Source: Rhizobium sophoriradicis | GTDB lineage: Bacteria > Pseudomonadota > Alphaproteobacteria > Rhizobiales > Rhizobiaceae | DNA: 64,000 bases | Assembly (NCBI RefSeq): GCF_003939025.1 | Contig: NZ_RQIH01000006.1 | Coordinates: 186,001 to 250,000 of the forward strand | Reading direction: 5' to 3' | Shown here: in pieces, positions 27,389 to 37,732 of the stretch | How the letters are laid out: every line of letters begins with the position of its first letter | How positions within the stretch are numbered: the stretch's first letter is position 1 | The notes under the pieces: model-generated | The model's database searches: none | Seen by the model: only the letters and a program-made list of their open reading frames with translations | What the model was told of the DNA's origin: nothing | Position numbers and translations under genes: made by a program

Positions 27389-29548
27389 ATGTCCGGCGTA
27401 TCGCGTGATCAGGATGTGGACATCGATCTCAGTCAGCTGGTTCGCGCCGTCTGGGCGCGCCGGCTCAGGATCTTGACGATCACGCTCGTGGGGGCGGGCG
27501 TCGCTTTCGCCGGCGCCAAGATCATGTCGCCGCAATATCGCAGCGAAACCCGCATCCTCATCGAGCCCCGCGCGCCGGCCTTCGCCAGCACTCAGCAGGT
27601 AAACGACGCAGGCGCCGGCCCGCTGATGGACGAGCTGAATATCGCCAGCCAGGTGCAGCTGTTGCAATCTGCCGATCTCCTGAAGAAGGTGATCAACGAC
27701 CTGAAGCTCTACAATCTGCCGGAATTCGACGATGCCGCCAACGGCTCGGCGATGAGCAGCATCCTCGTGAAGCTGCATCTGAGGAAGAACCCGATGGAGA
27801 ACCCGCCGGAAGAGCGGGTGATCGACGCTTTCGTCGAGCGGCTGCAGGTCTATCAGGTGCCGGGCTCACGCGTCATCGGCATCAGTTTCACCTCCAAGGA
27901 CCCGAAGCTCGCTGCCGCCATTCCGAACGCCATGGCGAATGTTTATCTTTCCACCCAGAGCGGCGCCAAGCTCGATTCCAACTCCGAGGCGACGCGCTGG
28001 CTGGAGCCGGAGATCGAAAGCCTGCGCCGCAAGGTCAGCGAGGCCGAGAAGAAGGTTGCCGAATATCGCACCAGCCATGGGCTCTTACAGACGAACGGCA
28101 CGACCACCTTTCCCGCCCAGCAGCTGAACGACATCTCCGCTGAGCTCACCCGCGTGCGCGGCGACCAGGCCAATGCCGAGGCGAGGGCGCAGGCGGTGCG
28201 CAATGCGCTGTCTTCGGGCGAAGCTTCCGACACGCTGCCTGACATCATGTCCTCGCAGGCGATTCAGCGGCTGAAGGGAACGGAATCGGGCCTGCGGTCG
28301 CAAGTCTCAGACCTGCAGACCAGCCTTCTCAATAGCCATCCGCGGCTGAAAAGTCTGCGTGCCCAGCTTGCCGACATCCGCGGACAGATCCGCCAGGAGA
28401 CACAGAAGATCCTCGCGAGCATCGAAAACGAGGCGAAGGTCGCTGATCTCAGGGCAAGCGAGCTCGAGCGGCAGAAGGACACGGTGCAAGCCAACAGCGC
28501 CCGCGCCGGCGAGGACGAAGTCGGCCTCAATGCGCTGGAGCGCGAGGCGACCGCTCAGCGTCAGTTGCTCGAAACCTATCTGGTGCGCTACCGCGAGGCC
28601 GCCTCCCGCGCTGACAGCAACTCGAGCCCGGCCGACGCCCGCATCGTTTCCAAGGCCATCGAGCCCGTCGATCCCTATTTCCCCAAGGTCGTGCCGATCG
28701 TCGTCGTCGCAGCCGTCGCCACACTGATCCTCAGCGCCATCGTCACCATGCTGGCCGAACTCTTCAGCGGCAGGGCGCTTCGCCCGATCGATGCGTCGGC
28801 TGAGACAATCGAGACGGAAACGGGCGCCGAAAAGAAGATTGGGCCGCAGGCAGCTCCCGTCGTCGCCGTCCGGAGTCCCGCCCGGGCGAGCATGCTCGCC
28901 GTGGTCGCCGAGGAAGAGGATGCGATCGACGAGGCTGCTGCGCAGGTACCGGAGGACGACAATGAATTCTCCGTCGCCTCGGTTGCCGTTTATCTCACCG
29001 GCAGCCGGGCGCCGCTGGCAATCGCGATATCTCCGACCGGTGACGATGGTTCGGCGGCGACGGTTTTGCTGACCCGCATTCTCGCCGATGCCGGCCGTCG
29101 CGTCGTCCTGATCGATATGACCGGTTCCGGCCATCCCACGGAACTGATGGCCGAAGACCAGGGCGCTCCTGGTGTCACCGACCTGCTCTGCGGCGAGGCC
29201 GCCTTCGGCGACACGATCCACAGCGATCGGCTTTCAGATGCCCATCTAATCCCACAGGGCCGGAGCGACGTACGCCGCGCCATGCGCGGTGTCGATCGGC
29301 TGGCGCTGCTGCTCGATGCGCTGGCCTCTGCCTACGATCTCGTGGTCGTCGAATGCGGCGCTGCCGATGTTGCCGGCGTCTCGCGCCTGACGCGCAGCCG
29401 GGATGTCGAGATCATCCTCTCCCTGCCGCAGATCGAGGAGACCGTTTTCGTAACGCTGATGACCGAATTCCAGGCTGCCGGCTACGAGCGCGTCGTGCTG
29501 ATGTCGGACGGCGAAGCGGCAGAGCAGAGGCTCGGCCAGGCGGCCTGA
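27389..29548 (+). CDS. Wzz/ExoP-like chain-length protein with degenerate nucleotide-binding domain
   Basis: An inner-membrane polysaccharide co-polymerase of about 719 residues. It has an N-terminal Wzz helix (ILTITLVGAGVAFAGAKIM), a long periplasmic coiled-coil over about residues 190-400, a second helix near 440-460 and a C-terminal BY-kinase-like domain from about 540. That domain reads SPTGDDGSAAT where a Walker A (GxxxxGKS/T) is expected and VVVECGA instead of the second Walker Asp, so ATP hydrolysis is unlikely. No Tyr-rich tail is present. ATG 27389 was preferred to TTG/ATG frames upstream. It is divergent from the export lipoprotein gene. Confidence 0.88.
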   Translation: MSGVSRDQDVDIDLSQLVRAVWARRLRILTITLVGAGVAFAGAKIMSPQYRSETRILIEPRAPAFASTQQVNDAGAGPLMDELNIASQVQLLQSADLLKKVINDLKLYNLPEFDDAANGSAMSSILVKLHLRKNPMENPPEERVIDAFVERLQVYQVPGSRVIGISFTSKDPKLAAAIPNAMANVYLSTQSGAKLDSNSEATRWLEPEIESLRRKVSEAEKKVAEYRTSHGLLQTNGTTTFPAQQLNDISAELTRVRGDQANAEARAQAVRNALSSGEASDTLPDIMSSQAIQRLKGTESGLRSQVSDLQTSLLNSHPRLKSLRAQLADIRGQIRQETQKILASIENEAKVADLRASELERQKDTVQANSARAGEDEVGLNALEREATAQRQLLETYLVRYREAASRADSNSSPADARIVSKAIEPVDPYFPKVVPIVVVAAVATLILSAIVTMLAELFSGRALRPIDASAETIETETGAEKKIGPQAAPVVAVRSPARASMLAVVAEEEDAIDEAAAQVPEDDNEFSVASVAVYLTGSRAPLAIAISPTGDDGSAATVLLTRILADAGRRVVLIDMTGSGHPTELMAEDQGAPGVTDLLCGEAAFGDTIHSDRLSDAHLIPQGRSDVRRAMRGVDRLALLLDALASAYDLVVVECGAADVAGVSRLTRSRDVEIILSLPQIEETVFVTLMTEFQAAGYERVVLMSDGEAAEQRLGQAA

Positions 29549-29603
29549 CGCATTGCGAGGGTGTCGCGATTTGCGGCAACAACATGCCAAGGACAAAGAC
29601 CGC

Positions 29604-30845
29604 TCAGCCGATCCTTGCCCGGATCGCCTGGGCGAATTTATAGAGCTTCGGGCGCGCCTTGATATGCGCCTTGCCCCGCGTGACGATCCTGTGCGCCGCG
29701 CCGGCGGCGACGCCGATCGGCGAGACCGGCAGCACCACGTCGTAATGCGCGGTCTCGACCGGCGCCCAGGATCGTTTGTAGGTCTGATCGCCGAGGCCGA
29801 AATCGAACAGCGCGACGCCTTTGCCGTGCAATCCCGAGATGGTCTGCCAATAGAGGAATTCGCCGGGGCTCGTATCCGGCACGAGGTCTTCGTCGATCGC
29901 CCCGAATTGGCAGATGACGTGATCGCCCTTACGCGAGATGCCTGAGATCGCAGCGATCCGGTCCTCATTCCCGCCCTTCAGCCGCAGGACATGCATCTGC
30001 AGGCCGAAGAACTGCCTGGTTTCATCCTGCTTGTCGATGAGGCCGTGCAGGAAGGCCTGTGTTTCCCGCTCGGCAAAGACATCGGGCAGGCCAAGGCTGG
30101 CGAAGCGGGTACTTTTCAGACGGAAGAAGATATCGAGCAGGCGATGCTGCTCTTCCGATGTTTCGGGGATGACGTATTCGACGCCGCCGGCGGCCTCGAG
30201 ACGCCGCGATTGAACGCGGAATTTCTTACGCCGGCTCTTGGCGTTGATCTGTTTCAGCGTCTCCTCGAAAACGGCAAGCAGCGGCAGTTGATAGGCGTGG
30301 TTCTGGTTTTGCACCATCGGCAGCCCGGTAAGCGGCGTCTGCCGTCCGCGCCATTCCAACGGAATGTTTTGCAGCAACAGCAGATCGGCCCGCCCCTTCA
30401 ACGCTTGCTGAAGCTGACGAGCGAATTTTTCGGCGTCGATGCTGCCGCCGCTTTCGGCGAAATTCCTCGAGAATAGACCGGTATTGATATTGCTGTGATC
30501 GGCAGCGATGAATTTCGCGACGGCAAGACCGCGCGACTTGACGATCTCGACCGGCAGAATGAAGGCCGTCTCGCCGGCATAGGTGCCTTTGAGGATGGCC
30601 AGCGGGCGTTGAAAGGCGCTTACCCAGGCGGCGCACCAATCGTAGCTCTGATGGAGCGACTGGAGATTGTCGGCCTCCAGAGCCCGCCAATCATCCTCCA
30701 ACGGCTGCATCGCGTCGAAAACCGCGATGTCGATATTGGCCATGGCAAGTTTCATGCTCACCTGGCGGAGGCGTGAAATCGCCGTGTCGGCCAGCGCTGC
30801 GTCGTCTGACGGCTGTTCACGGACGTCGAACTTTTGCGTCTGCAC
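29604..30845 (-). CDS. FemAB/GNAT-like acyltransferase
   Basis: A 413-residue protein with the pattern of the Acetyltransf_6 / FemAB-like group: LQSLHQSYDWCAAWVSAF near residue 65 and KSRRKKFRVQSRRLEAAGG near 205. It continues with FFRLKSTRFASLG, GEFLYWQTI and FDFGLGDQTYKRSW. Such proteins modify cell-surface polymers or lipids with acyl or aminoacyl groups. Its position directly after the Wzz-like gene on the opposite strand suggests it decorates the same polysaccharide; this is inference. The start at 30845 gives a short polar N-terminus. Confidence 0.82.
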   Translation of the reverse strand: MQTQKFDVREQPSDDAALADTAISRLRQVSMKLAMANIDIAVFDAMQPLEDDWRALEADNLQSLHQSYDWCAAWVSAFQRPLAILKGTYAGETAFILPVEIVKSRGLAVAKFIAADHSNINTGLFSRNFAESGGSIDAEKFARQLQQALKGRADLLLLQNIPLEWRGRQTPLTGLPMVQNQNHAYQLPLLAVFEETLKQINAKSRRKKFRVQSRRLEAAGGVEYVIPETSEEQHRLLDIFFRLKSTRFASLGLPDVFAERETQAFLHGLIDKQDETRQFFGLQMHVLRLKGGNEDRIAAISGISRKGDHVICQFGAIDEDLVPDTSPGEFLYWQTISGLHGKGVALFDFGLGDQTYKRSWAPVETAHYDVVLPVSPIGVAAGAAHRIVTRGKAHIKARPKLYKFAQAIRARIG

Positions 30846-30963
30846 TGGAATTCTCCGGTCAAAATGCTGAGCGGGAAGGTAGTAATGCAGGGCGTATATT
30901 AGGTTTAATCGTCGGCTATCAGCGAGGTTTTCCCCCGATCACGGTTATCCGGCCGTTAATGGC

Positions 30964-31173
30964 CTACTGCTGCCGCGGTCCGGCCATCCATTTGATGATC
31001 ACCATCGCCGGCAAGACCCAAAGCAGGCCGGTGAGCAGGAAATAGAGCAGGTGCCCCCACCACGGCGCGTTGCCGAGCGTCGCCACGGCGATCGTGTTCG
31101 CCACCAGCGCGTAGACGAGCACGAGCACGATGATGAGGATCGTGCCGATGAATTTGCGGAGGCGGACGGGCAT
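30964..31173 (-). CDS. DUF2842 small membrane protein
   Basis: A 69-residue protein with two hydrophobic helices (LIIVLVLVYALVANTIAV and LLYFLLTGLLWVLPAMVII), typical of DUF2842. Function is unknown. The start at 31173 (MPVRLRKFIGT) has a GGGAT-like site; the upstream extension to 31215 is less likely. It is divergent from the heme A synthase gene and may be expressed from the same intergenic promoter region. Confidence 0.85.
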   Translation of the reverse strand: MPVRLRKFIGTILIIVLVLVYALVANTIAVATLGNAPWWGHLLYFLLTGLLWVLPAMVIIKWMAGPRQQ

Positions 31174-31286
31174 TTTGATCCCTTGTCTGGGTGGCGCGAA
31201 CCGGCGCGACGGCATGCCGCAAAGGTTCGGGGCTTGTTTTGCATGAGCCGGTGGGGCAAATCAACTGCCGGATAGAAGGAGACATC

Positions 31287-32390
31287 ATGGCCGTCGCGAA
31301 CCTCACCACGGAACAGGCGATCCTGAGCGAAGTGCGCAAGCAGAACCGCAATCGCCGCGCCTTGCGGCTGTGGCTCGGCTTCGTGCTTTTAGCACTCTTC
31401 TGTCTCGTGCTCGTCGGCGGCGCCACGCGGCTGACCAATTCCGGCCTGTCGATCACCGAATGGAAGCCGATCCATGGCGTCATTCCGCCGCTGTCGGCTG
31501 CCGAATGGGAGGAGGAGTTCCGCCTCTATCAGCGCATTCCCGAATTTCAGCAATTGAACAGCTCCATGACGGTCGACGAGTTCAAGGGCATTTTCTGGTG
31601 GGAATGGGCCCACCGGCTGATCGCCCGCGGCATCGGCGTGATTTTCGCGCTGCCGCTTATCTTTTTCTGGCTGACGGGACGCATCGAAAGGCGCCTGCGC
31701 TGGCCGCTCGTCGGCATTCTGGCGCTCGGCGGCCTGCAGGGTTTTATCGGCTGGTGGATGGTGTCCTCGGGTCTTTCCGTCCGCACCGATGTCAGCCAAT
31801 ACCGGCTCGCGACACATCTCGTCATGGCCTGCCTGATCTTTGCCGGCTGCATGTGGATCATGCGCGGTCTCTCGCCACATTCCAACGATCCGGCGCCGGC
31901 ACGAAGCTCGCGCGCATTTGCTGCCGCGATCGCTATTTTCTCGCTGTTCCAGATCTATCTCGGTGCGCTGGTGGCCGGGCTCGACGCCGGCCTTTCCTAC
32001 AATACCTGGCCGCTGATGGACGGCGCCGTCATCCCGTCGGATCTGCTGATCCAGCAGCCTTTCTGGATCAACGCCTTCGAGAACCCGAAGACCGTACAGT
32101 TCATCCACCGCATCGGCGCCTATGCGCTCTTCGCGTTGACTTTGATCAACATGGTCATTGCTCTGCGCGCCGCACCCTGGACCACCCACGCCCGCCGCGC
32201 CGTGGTGCTTTTCTCGCTGGTGACGCTGCAGGCGGCGCTCGGCGTCGCCACGCTGCTGATGCAGGTGCCGCTCCACTGGGGCCTGCTGCATCAGGCCGGC
32301 GCTCTGGTGGTCTTCGGTTTCGCCGTCGCCAATTGGCGCGGCTTTTACGGCGAATATCCGCACGCCACGGCAATTGCGGAGCGCGATTGA
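31287..32390 (+). CDS. ctaA: Heme A synthase (COX15/CtaA)
   Basis: CtaA oxidises heme O to heme A for cytochrome c oxidase. The product is about 367 residues with eight membrane segments. The conserved His-bearing helices are visible: [32 protein letters not shown] and [12 protein letters not shown]. The segment [16 protein letters not shown] is the family signature after the first helix. ATG 31287 follows AAGGAG; the longer frame from 31191 is antisense to the DUF2842 leader. It is at the usual position near argC in Rhizobiales. Confidence 0.95.
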   Translation: MAVANLTTEQAILSEVRKQNRNRRALRLWLGFVLLALFCLVLVGGATRLTNSGLSITEWKPIHGVIPPLSAAEWEEEFRLYQRIPEFQQLNSSMTVDEFKGIFWWEWAHRLIARGIGVIFALPLIFFWLTGRIERRLRWPLVGILALGGLQGFIGWWMVSSGLSVRTDVSQYRLATHLVMACLIFAGCMWIMRGLSPHSNDPAPARSSRAFAAAIAIFSLFQIYLGALVAGLDAGLSYNTWPLMDGAVIPSDLLIQQPFWINAFENPKTVQFIHRIGAYALFALTLINMVIALRAAPWTTHARRAVVLFSLVTLQAALGVATLLMQVPLHWGLLHQAGALVVFGFAVANWRGFYGEYPHATAIAERD

Positions 32391-32402
32391 AGCGCAAGCC
32401 GT

Positions 32403-33194
32403 TTAACGCAGCACGCCGTCGAGCAGCGGCATGCCGATGATCGCAGCGGCGGCGATCAGCACATAGCAGGCGATGCGGAAGGTCCGTTCCTCGGCCAGGC
32501 CGAACAGTTTCGAGCCGCCGTAAAGCCCCAGCGCATAACTCGGCAGAATGACGGCCGTCAGGGCAAAGACGGCGGGGACGAGCAGACCGCCGACATAATA
32601 GCTGATGGCGCTGAAGATGGTGGAAATGGAGAAATAGAGCACGACATTGGCTCTGACGCGCGTGAAATCGCTCTTGCCGCCGAGCCAATAGGAGACGACA
32701 GGCGGTCCGCCGAGCTGTGCGGCGCCACTGAACAGGCCGGCAATCAGGCCGACGCCGCTGCTGAGTGGTGCCGAAGGCGCGCCGTGATAACGCCATCCGG
32801 AGACGAGAAGCGCGAGCAGTGAGATGGCGATGATCGTGATGCTCCAGCGCAACAGCGTCGGGTCGAGCAGTGCCAGCATTGCCGTGCCGGCCGGGACGCC
32901 GAGTGCCGCACCCGCGGCCATGACGAAGACCTCGGGCCGGTTGGCGTTGCGCCAAGCGGGTGGAATCATCCCGAGCGTGGCAATGCCATCGATGACGAGC
33001 AGGATCGGCGAGGCCAGTTTTGGCCCGATGATGGCGCCACCGAGCGGAATGAAGATCAGCGCTGCCCCGAAACCGGAAAAGCCGCGGGCGAGCCCGGCGA
33101 TGAAGGCAAAGGCCATCAGGGCATAGATGCCGTGATCGGGCAGGGCGGCGGCAAACCAGGCCTGCCCGTCGGTGATAAGCGCATCCAGCGTCAT
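32403..33194 (-). CDS. TauE/SafE-family sulfite/anion exporter
   Basis: A 263-residue membrane protein with about eight hydrophobic segments and the TauE/SafE patterns FIAGLARGFSGFGAALIFIPL near the N-terminus and SAPLSSGVGLIAGLFSGAAQLGGPPVVSYWLG. Members export sulfite, sulfoacetate or related anions; the substrate here is unknown. It starts four bases after the argC stop on the same strand, so it is probably part of the argC transcript. No sulfur gene flanks it directly. Confidence 0.9.
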   Translation of the reverse strand: MTLDALITDGQAWFAAALPDHGIYALMAFAFIAGLARGFSGFGAALIFIPLGGAIIGPKLASPILLVIDGIATLGMIPPAWRNANRPEVFVMAAGAALGVPAGTAMLALLDPTLLRWSITIIAISLLALLVSGWRYHGAPSAPLSSGVGLIAGLFSGAAQLGGPPVVSYWLGGKSDFTRVRANVVLYFSISTIFSAISYYVGGLLVPAVFALTAVILPSYALGLYGGSKLFGLAEERTFRIACYVLIAAAAIIGMPLLDGVLR

Positions 33195-33198
33195 GACG

Positions 33199-34131
33199 TC
33201 AGGAAGCGAGCATCAGGTCCATGTTCTGCACGGCGGCACCCGAGGCGCCCTTGCCGAGATTGTCGAGCAGCGCCACCAGATTGACCTGGGAACCGCCCGG
33301 CGTGCCGAAGACGAAGAGCTTCATCGTGTCCTTGCCTTCGAGTTCGACGGCGTTGACACGCGGGAGCGCCTTGCTGTCGGAAAGCGGCACGACGGTGACG
33401 ATGTCCTGGCCGGCATAATGGGCGGCGAGTGCCGCATGAATGCTCTCCATCGTCGTGCCCTCGGCGAGATCGTCGAGATGCAGCGGCACCTGCACGATCA
33501 TGCCCTGCGCGAATTTGCCGACCGATGGCGAGAAGATCGGTGCGCGGTCGAGCAGGCCGTGCACCGTCATTTCGGGCACGTGCTTGTGGGTGAGGGGAAG
33601 ACCGTAGAGGAAATGCGGGGCGGAGATCGCATCCGGGTGATCCGGATTTTCCATCTGGGCAATCATCTGCTTGCCACCGCCGGTATAGCCGGAAACCGCA
33701 TTGACCGTGACCGGGTAGCCGTCCGGCAGAATGCCGGCGGCACGCAGCGGCCGGATAAGGCCGATTGCACCGGTCGGATAGCAACCGGGGTTGGCGACGA
33801 AACGCGCGGCTTTGATCTTGTCGGCCTGGGCGCCGTCCATTTCGGCAAAGCCGTAGGCCCAGCCGGGATTGACACGGAAGGCGGTCGAGGTGTCGATGAC
33901 GCGCACATTGTTGTTGACCGAGACCATCTGAACCGCTTCCTTCGATGCATCGTCGGGCAGGCAGAGAATGGCGATATCGGCGTTGTTCAGCATGTCCTCG
34001 CGCATGGCGGCGTTGCGCCGCTCAGCCTCGGGAATGGACAGAAGCTCGACATCGCGGCGGCCGGCCATGCGCGTGCGGATCTGCAGACCCGTTGTGCCGT
34101 GTTCGCCGTCGATGAAGATTTTCGGTGCCAT
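33199..34131 (-). CDS. argC: N-acetyl-gamma-glutamyl-phosphate reductase
   Basis: ArgC catalyses the third step of arginine synthesis, reducing N-acetylglutamyl-phosphate to the semialdehyde. The 310-residue protein is the short type 2 form. The NADP-binding start is [12 protein letters not shown], the catalytic Cys is in [13 protein letters not shown], and HKHVPEM contains the likely catalytic His. The start at 34131 gives [10 protein letters not shown]; upstream frame extensions lie in the speB gap. It is downstream of speB on the same strand, linking arginine synthesis with a ureohydrolase. Confidence 0.95.
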   Translation of the reverse strand: MAPKIFIDGEHGTTGLQIRTRMAGRRDVELLSIPEAERRNAAMREDMLNNADIAILCLPDDASKEAVQMVSVNNNVRVIDTSTAFRVNPGWAYGFAEMDGAQADKIKAARFVANPGCYPTGAIGLIRPLRAAGILPDGYPVTVNAVSGYTGGGKQMIAQMENPDHPDAISAPHFLYGLPLTHKHVPEMTVHGLLDRAPIFSPSVGKFAQGMIVQVPLHLDDLAEGTTMESIHAALAAHYAGQDIVTVVPLSDSKALPRVNAVELEGKDTMKLFVFGTPGGSQVNLVALLDNLGKGASGAAVQNMDLMLAS

Positions 34132-34189
34132 GTTAACCTGCGCTTTCAATGGGTTCAGAAGGTTTCCGGATTCATTTTGGGATAATAAG

Positions 34190-35152
34190 TCAGCCTTGTG
34201 ACACGGCGATGGCGCGTCGCTCCGCATGAAGCCCCAGCATATACATCGCCACCGTTGCCCCGGCAATGGCGGTGATATCGGCGTGGTCGTAAGGTGGCGA
34301 AACCTCGACGATATCGGCGCCGCGAATATCGAGCTGATGCAGGCGCTGCAGCACTGAGAGGATCTTGGCGCTCGACGGTCCGCCGGCGACCGGCGTGCCG
34401 GTGCCGGGCGCAAAGGCCGGATCGAGGCAATCGATATCGAAGGTGAGATAGGCCGGCGCCCCGCGAGTGTGGGAGATGATTGCCGAAGCGATGTCGCCGG
34501 CAGTCATATCCTCCACCTGATGACCATGGAGAATATTGATGCCGCAATCCTCCGGCGCATGGGTGCGGATGCCGATCTGAATCGAGCGATCGGGGTCGAT
34601 GATGCCCTCGCGGGTGGCCCGTGCGACGAATGAGCCATGGTCGATACGCCGCTCTTCGTCGAACCAGGTGTCCTGATGCGCGTCGAACTGCACGAGCGCC
34701 AGCGGCCCGTGTTTTGCCGCATGCGCTTTCAGCAGCGGCCAGGTGACGTAATGATCGCCGCCGAGCGTCAGCAGAAAAACGCCGCTGTCGAGGATCACGT
34801 TCGCCTGGCGTTCGATCGCGCCAGGCGTATCCTGGTGATTGCCGTAATCGAGCAGGCAATCGCCGTAGTCGATCACGGCCATGTCGGCGAACAATTCGCG
34901 GTTGAAGGGATATTGCGCATCATTGTCGAAGATCGCCGAGGCACGCCGGATCGCTTGCGGGCCGAAGCGCGTGCCCGGCCGGTTCGATGTGGCGGCGTCG
35001 AAGGGAATGCCCCAGACGGCGACATCGACGCCGGAAAGTTCCTTGGTGAAGCGGCGGCGCATGAAGGACAGGGCGCCGGCAAAGGTCGGGTCGCTGGCAG
35101 CTGAGGTGAGGCTGGTCGCCGTGAAGGCGTGATCGATGGTCTTGTTCGCCAA
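34190..35152 (-). CDS. speB: Agmatinase / ureohydrolase
   Basis: SpeB hydrolyses agmatine to putrescine and urea. The 320-residue ureohydrolase shows the manganese ligands: His in GGDHYVTWP, the [10 protein letters not shown] set and [13 protein letters not shown]. The start is TTG 35152, supported by an AGGAG site 8 bases upstream and by [10 protein letters not shown] being the expected N-terminus; no better ATG exists. Some related enzymes use other guanidino compounds, so the substrate is a family assignment. The next gene downstream is argC. Confidence 0.93.
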   Translation of the reverse strand: MANKTIDHAFTATSLTSAASDPTFAGALSFMRRRFTKELSGVDVAVWGIPFDAATSNRPGTRFGPQAIRRASAIFDNDAQYPFNRELFADMAVIDYGDCLLDYGNHQDTPGAIERQANVILDSGVFLLTLGGDHYVTWPLLKAHAAKHGPLALVQFDAHQDTWFDEERRIDHGSFVARATREGIIDPDRSIQIGIRTHAPEDCGINILHGHQVEDMTAGDIASAIISHTRGAPAYLTFDIDCLDPAFAPGTGTPVAGGPSSAKILSVLQRLHQLDIRGADIVEVSPPYDHADITAIAGATVAMYMLGLHAERRAIAVSQG

Positions 35153-35517
35153 GTCATGCTCCTTGTTTCGGTCGCAGAACCAATGTCGCGTCCAGTGCAG
35201 ACGCTGCATTGCGGGGTGTTCGACGCAGAGCGTCGGCGTTGGTCCGCGCAAAGGAATTGGCCGATCCCTTTGCGCAGAAAGGGGTAGGCGAGGTGTCAAC
35301 GGATTTCAAGCAGTCGTTCGGATAACAGCATCGCCGAGGCTTGCCAACGAGGCGCTGTCATCCCTCTGCACTGACGATTTTGATAAAAGCTGTGGTTTAG
35401 TCTGTTCTTCCCCAAAAGTTATAATTGCAGAAAAATTGCTGTTTCTCTATGCAAGGCCGGATTGCAGATTCGGGTGCTCATAGTCGGTAAGAATACGAAA
35501 TTTTTGGGAATATTTAA
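35153..35517. other. Intergenic region between speB and the acyltransferase
   Basis: These 365 bases separate divergent speB and the acyltransferase gene. The right half (from about 35370) is A+T-rich. Two short frames cross it without recognisable domains. Both promoters should be here, but no motif is convincing. Confidence 0.45.
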
Positions 35518-37488
35518 GTGATTTACCGACGAGAGATTGACGGCCTGCGGGCAGCCGCAGTGATGCCCGTTATTTTATTTCATGCGGGCTTTAGTCTCTT
35601 CAGCGGCGGTTTCATCGGCGTCGACGTCTTCTTCGTGATCAGCGGATTTCTGATCTCCTCGATCATCCTCGAGGAGATGCGCTACGGCACCTTCTCGCTG
35701 GCGGCGTTCTTCGAGCGCCGCGCCCGCCGACTCCTGCCAGCCCTGTTTCTCGTCGTTCTGTGCTGTCTGCCCTTTGCCTGGCTTTGGGTGATGCCGGAGG
35801 AGTTTCGCGCCTTCTCCGACAGCCTGATTGCCACCAGCCTCTCCGGCGCCAATTTCCTGTTCTGGTTCAAGAGCGGCTATTTTGCGCCGGAGGCCGGAGA
35901 GGTGCCGCTGCTTCACATCTGGAGCCTGGCCGTCGAAGAACAGTATTACATGTTCTTTCCGCTGCTCGTCATATTCATGTGGAAGCGCAAGCCGAGCTGG
36001 CTCTTTGCGGTCCTGGTTGTGATCGCGCTTGCCAGCCTTGCCTACAGCGAGTGGGCGTCGCGCGCCTTTCCCTCGGCCAATTTCTGTTTCTTGCCGTCGC
36101 GGGCCTGGGAATTTCTGGCCGGATCGATCTGCAGTTTCATCCAGTTAAAGGGGCAAACGCGCGGCAGCAATCCGTTGTCGCTCGTTGGCTTCGGCATGAT
36201 CGCCTTCTCCGTCCTCTATTTCGACGAAACCGCGCCCATACCCTCGACGCTTGCCCTGGTTCCCGTGGTCGGCGCGACGCTCGTGCTGCTCTATGCGCGA
36301 CAGGGAACCTGGGTGGCGGCAATGCTTTCAACCCGCGCCCTGACGATGATCGGCCAGATCAGCTACAGCGCCTATCTCTGGCATCAGCCGCTTTTTGCCT
36401 TTGCGCGGATCCGTAGTATTGATCCCCCGCCGCTGACCGTAATGGGCGCTCTCGCCTGCCTTTCGCTTGTACTGGCCTATATCTCGTGGCGTTTCGTCGA
36501 GCAGCCGTTCCGCAGGGGTGAGCGCCGATTGTTGCCGTCGACCCGCAGCCTGGTCGCATCGGTATCCGTGGTGCTTGCAGCCTTTATCACCTTCGGCATT
36601 TACGGCCACGACACGCGCGGCATTCCATGGCGTCTGCCTGCGCCAATCAAGGAATTCATGGCGAACAATGATTGGAGCAAGACCTGCCTTCTCGAGGGCG
36701 CGTCGGGCTGGGATACGATGCCGATCAAGGGCTGCGTATTCAACGGCAGCCACGCACAGACATACGCCATCCTCGGAGATTCCCTGGCCTCGTCGCTGAC
36801 GCCGGCGCTGGCCAAGCGTCTGGACGGCATGAATATCGGCCTGCAGCAGATCACCCACAGCTTCTGTGCGCCGATCGCCGACGTCTCGATGGTCCCGCAC
36901 CAGGCGCGCGACTGCGGTGCCTTCAACGCTGCGGCGATCGACCATCTCGTCAAGAGCAAGGTGAAAACGGTCTTTCTCGCTGCCTCCTGGAAGATCTTTT
37001 TCGAGCAGTCGCGCTACAGGTTCAGCGGCGAGGAAGTCGCGACATCAGACGTAGGGCAGCGGTTGAGGGATGCCTTCGACAAAACCGTCGGCGAGCTGAC
37101 GTCGGTCGGCATCCGCGTCGTCATCATCTATCCGCATCCGCGCGGCGACACGGAGATCACCGCCAAGGTCGCGAAGCTGATGCACAAGGGCACGCCGGCG
37201 CCGACGATCACGATCGCCTAGGATGAATTTCTCAAGCAATCGGCGCCTACCTATGCCTATCTCGACGACCCCAAGGATAGCCATGTGCTGCGCGTCAATC
37301 CGGCCAAGATTTTCTGCGGGATGGAGACGGGCCGGTGCGATCTGGCGCGGGGAGGCAAGACCTTCATTTCCGACAAGGTGCATTTCACCCCGGCAGGTGC
37401 GGAAGCCGTCGCCGACGAAATCATGGTCACTCTCGGGCGAGACGACATGGCGGACGGGAATGGTATGGCAGCGCTCGCTTCCGACTAA
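35518..37488 (+). pseudogene. Acyltransferase-SGNH fusion (OafA type), broken by an amber codon
   Basis: The N-terminal about 370 residues are an Acyl_transf_3 membrane domain (REIDGLRAAAV, LFHAGFSLFSGGFIGVDVFFVISGFLIS, FVEQPFR), followed by a periplasmic SGNH domain with ILGDSLASS. A TAG codon at 37219-37221 stops translation after 567 residues. The same frame stays open to TAA at 37486-37488 and encodes about 88 more residues including the SGNH catalytic Asp-His block (SDKVHFTPAG). The intact protein would have been about 656 residues and would have acylated a surface polysaccharide. The start is GTG 35518. Either a true null allele or a sequencing error. Confidence 0.85.
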
Positions 37489-37577
37489 TGCATGTCGCCC
37501 GGAAGTGTGCAGCGGTTCCGGTAACGACCTTCATAAAACCAAAGGACTGAAGCGCGTCGGATCTTTCAGACGCGTCC
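37488..37577. repeat. RIME-like intergenic repeat
   Basis: ATGCATGTCGCCCGGAAGTG, CAGCGGTTCCGG and GAAGCGCGTCGGATC repeat the arrangement of the copies at 49.8, 51.4 and 62.1 kb, with a CGCGTC/GACGCG hairpin in the right part. It begins at the stop of the broken acyltransferase gene and may serve as its transcription end. Confidence 0.75.
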
Positions 37578-37703
37578 TTCTGCTTTATTTACGCATGCCG
37601 TTGCCGCAGAAGCGCTGCATGGTTTTGCGCGGCATGCTGTGGGTCCTGAAGCGCGCACAGCGCTGCAGCGGCTCCGACCTTTTAAGAGCCGATTGCACAA
37701 CAA

Positions 37704-37732
37704 AAAAGGCCGGGTTTCCCCGGCCTTCGTAT
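37704..37732 (-). terminator. Rho-independent terminator of rplM-rpsI
   Basis: The minus-strand stem AAGGCCGGG pairs with CCCGGCCTT (37706-37714 with 37719-37727, plus-strand coordinates) around a 4-base loop. The plus-strand A-run 37702-37707 gives a T-run on the transcript strand. It lies 20 bases beyond the rpsI stop. Confidence 0.85.
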
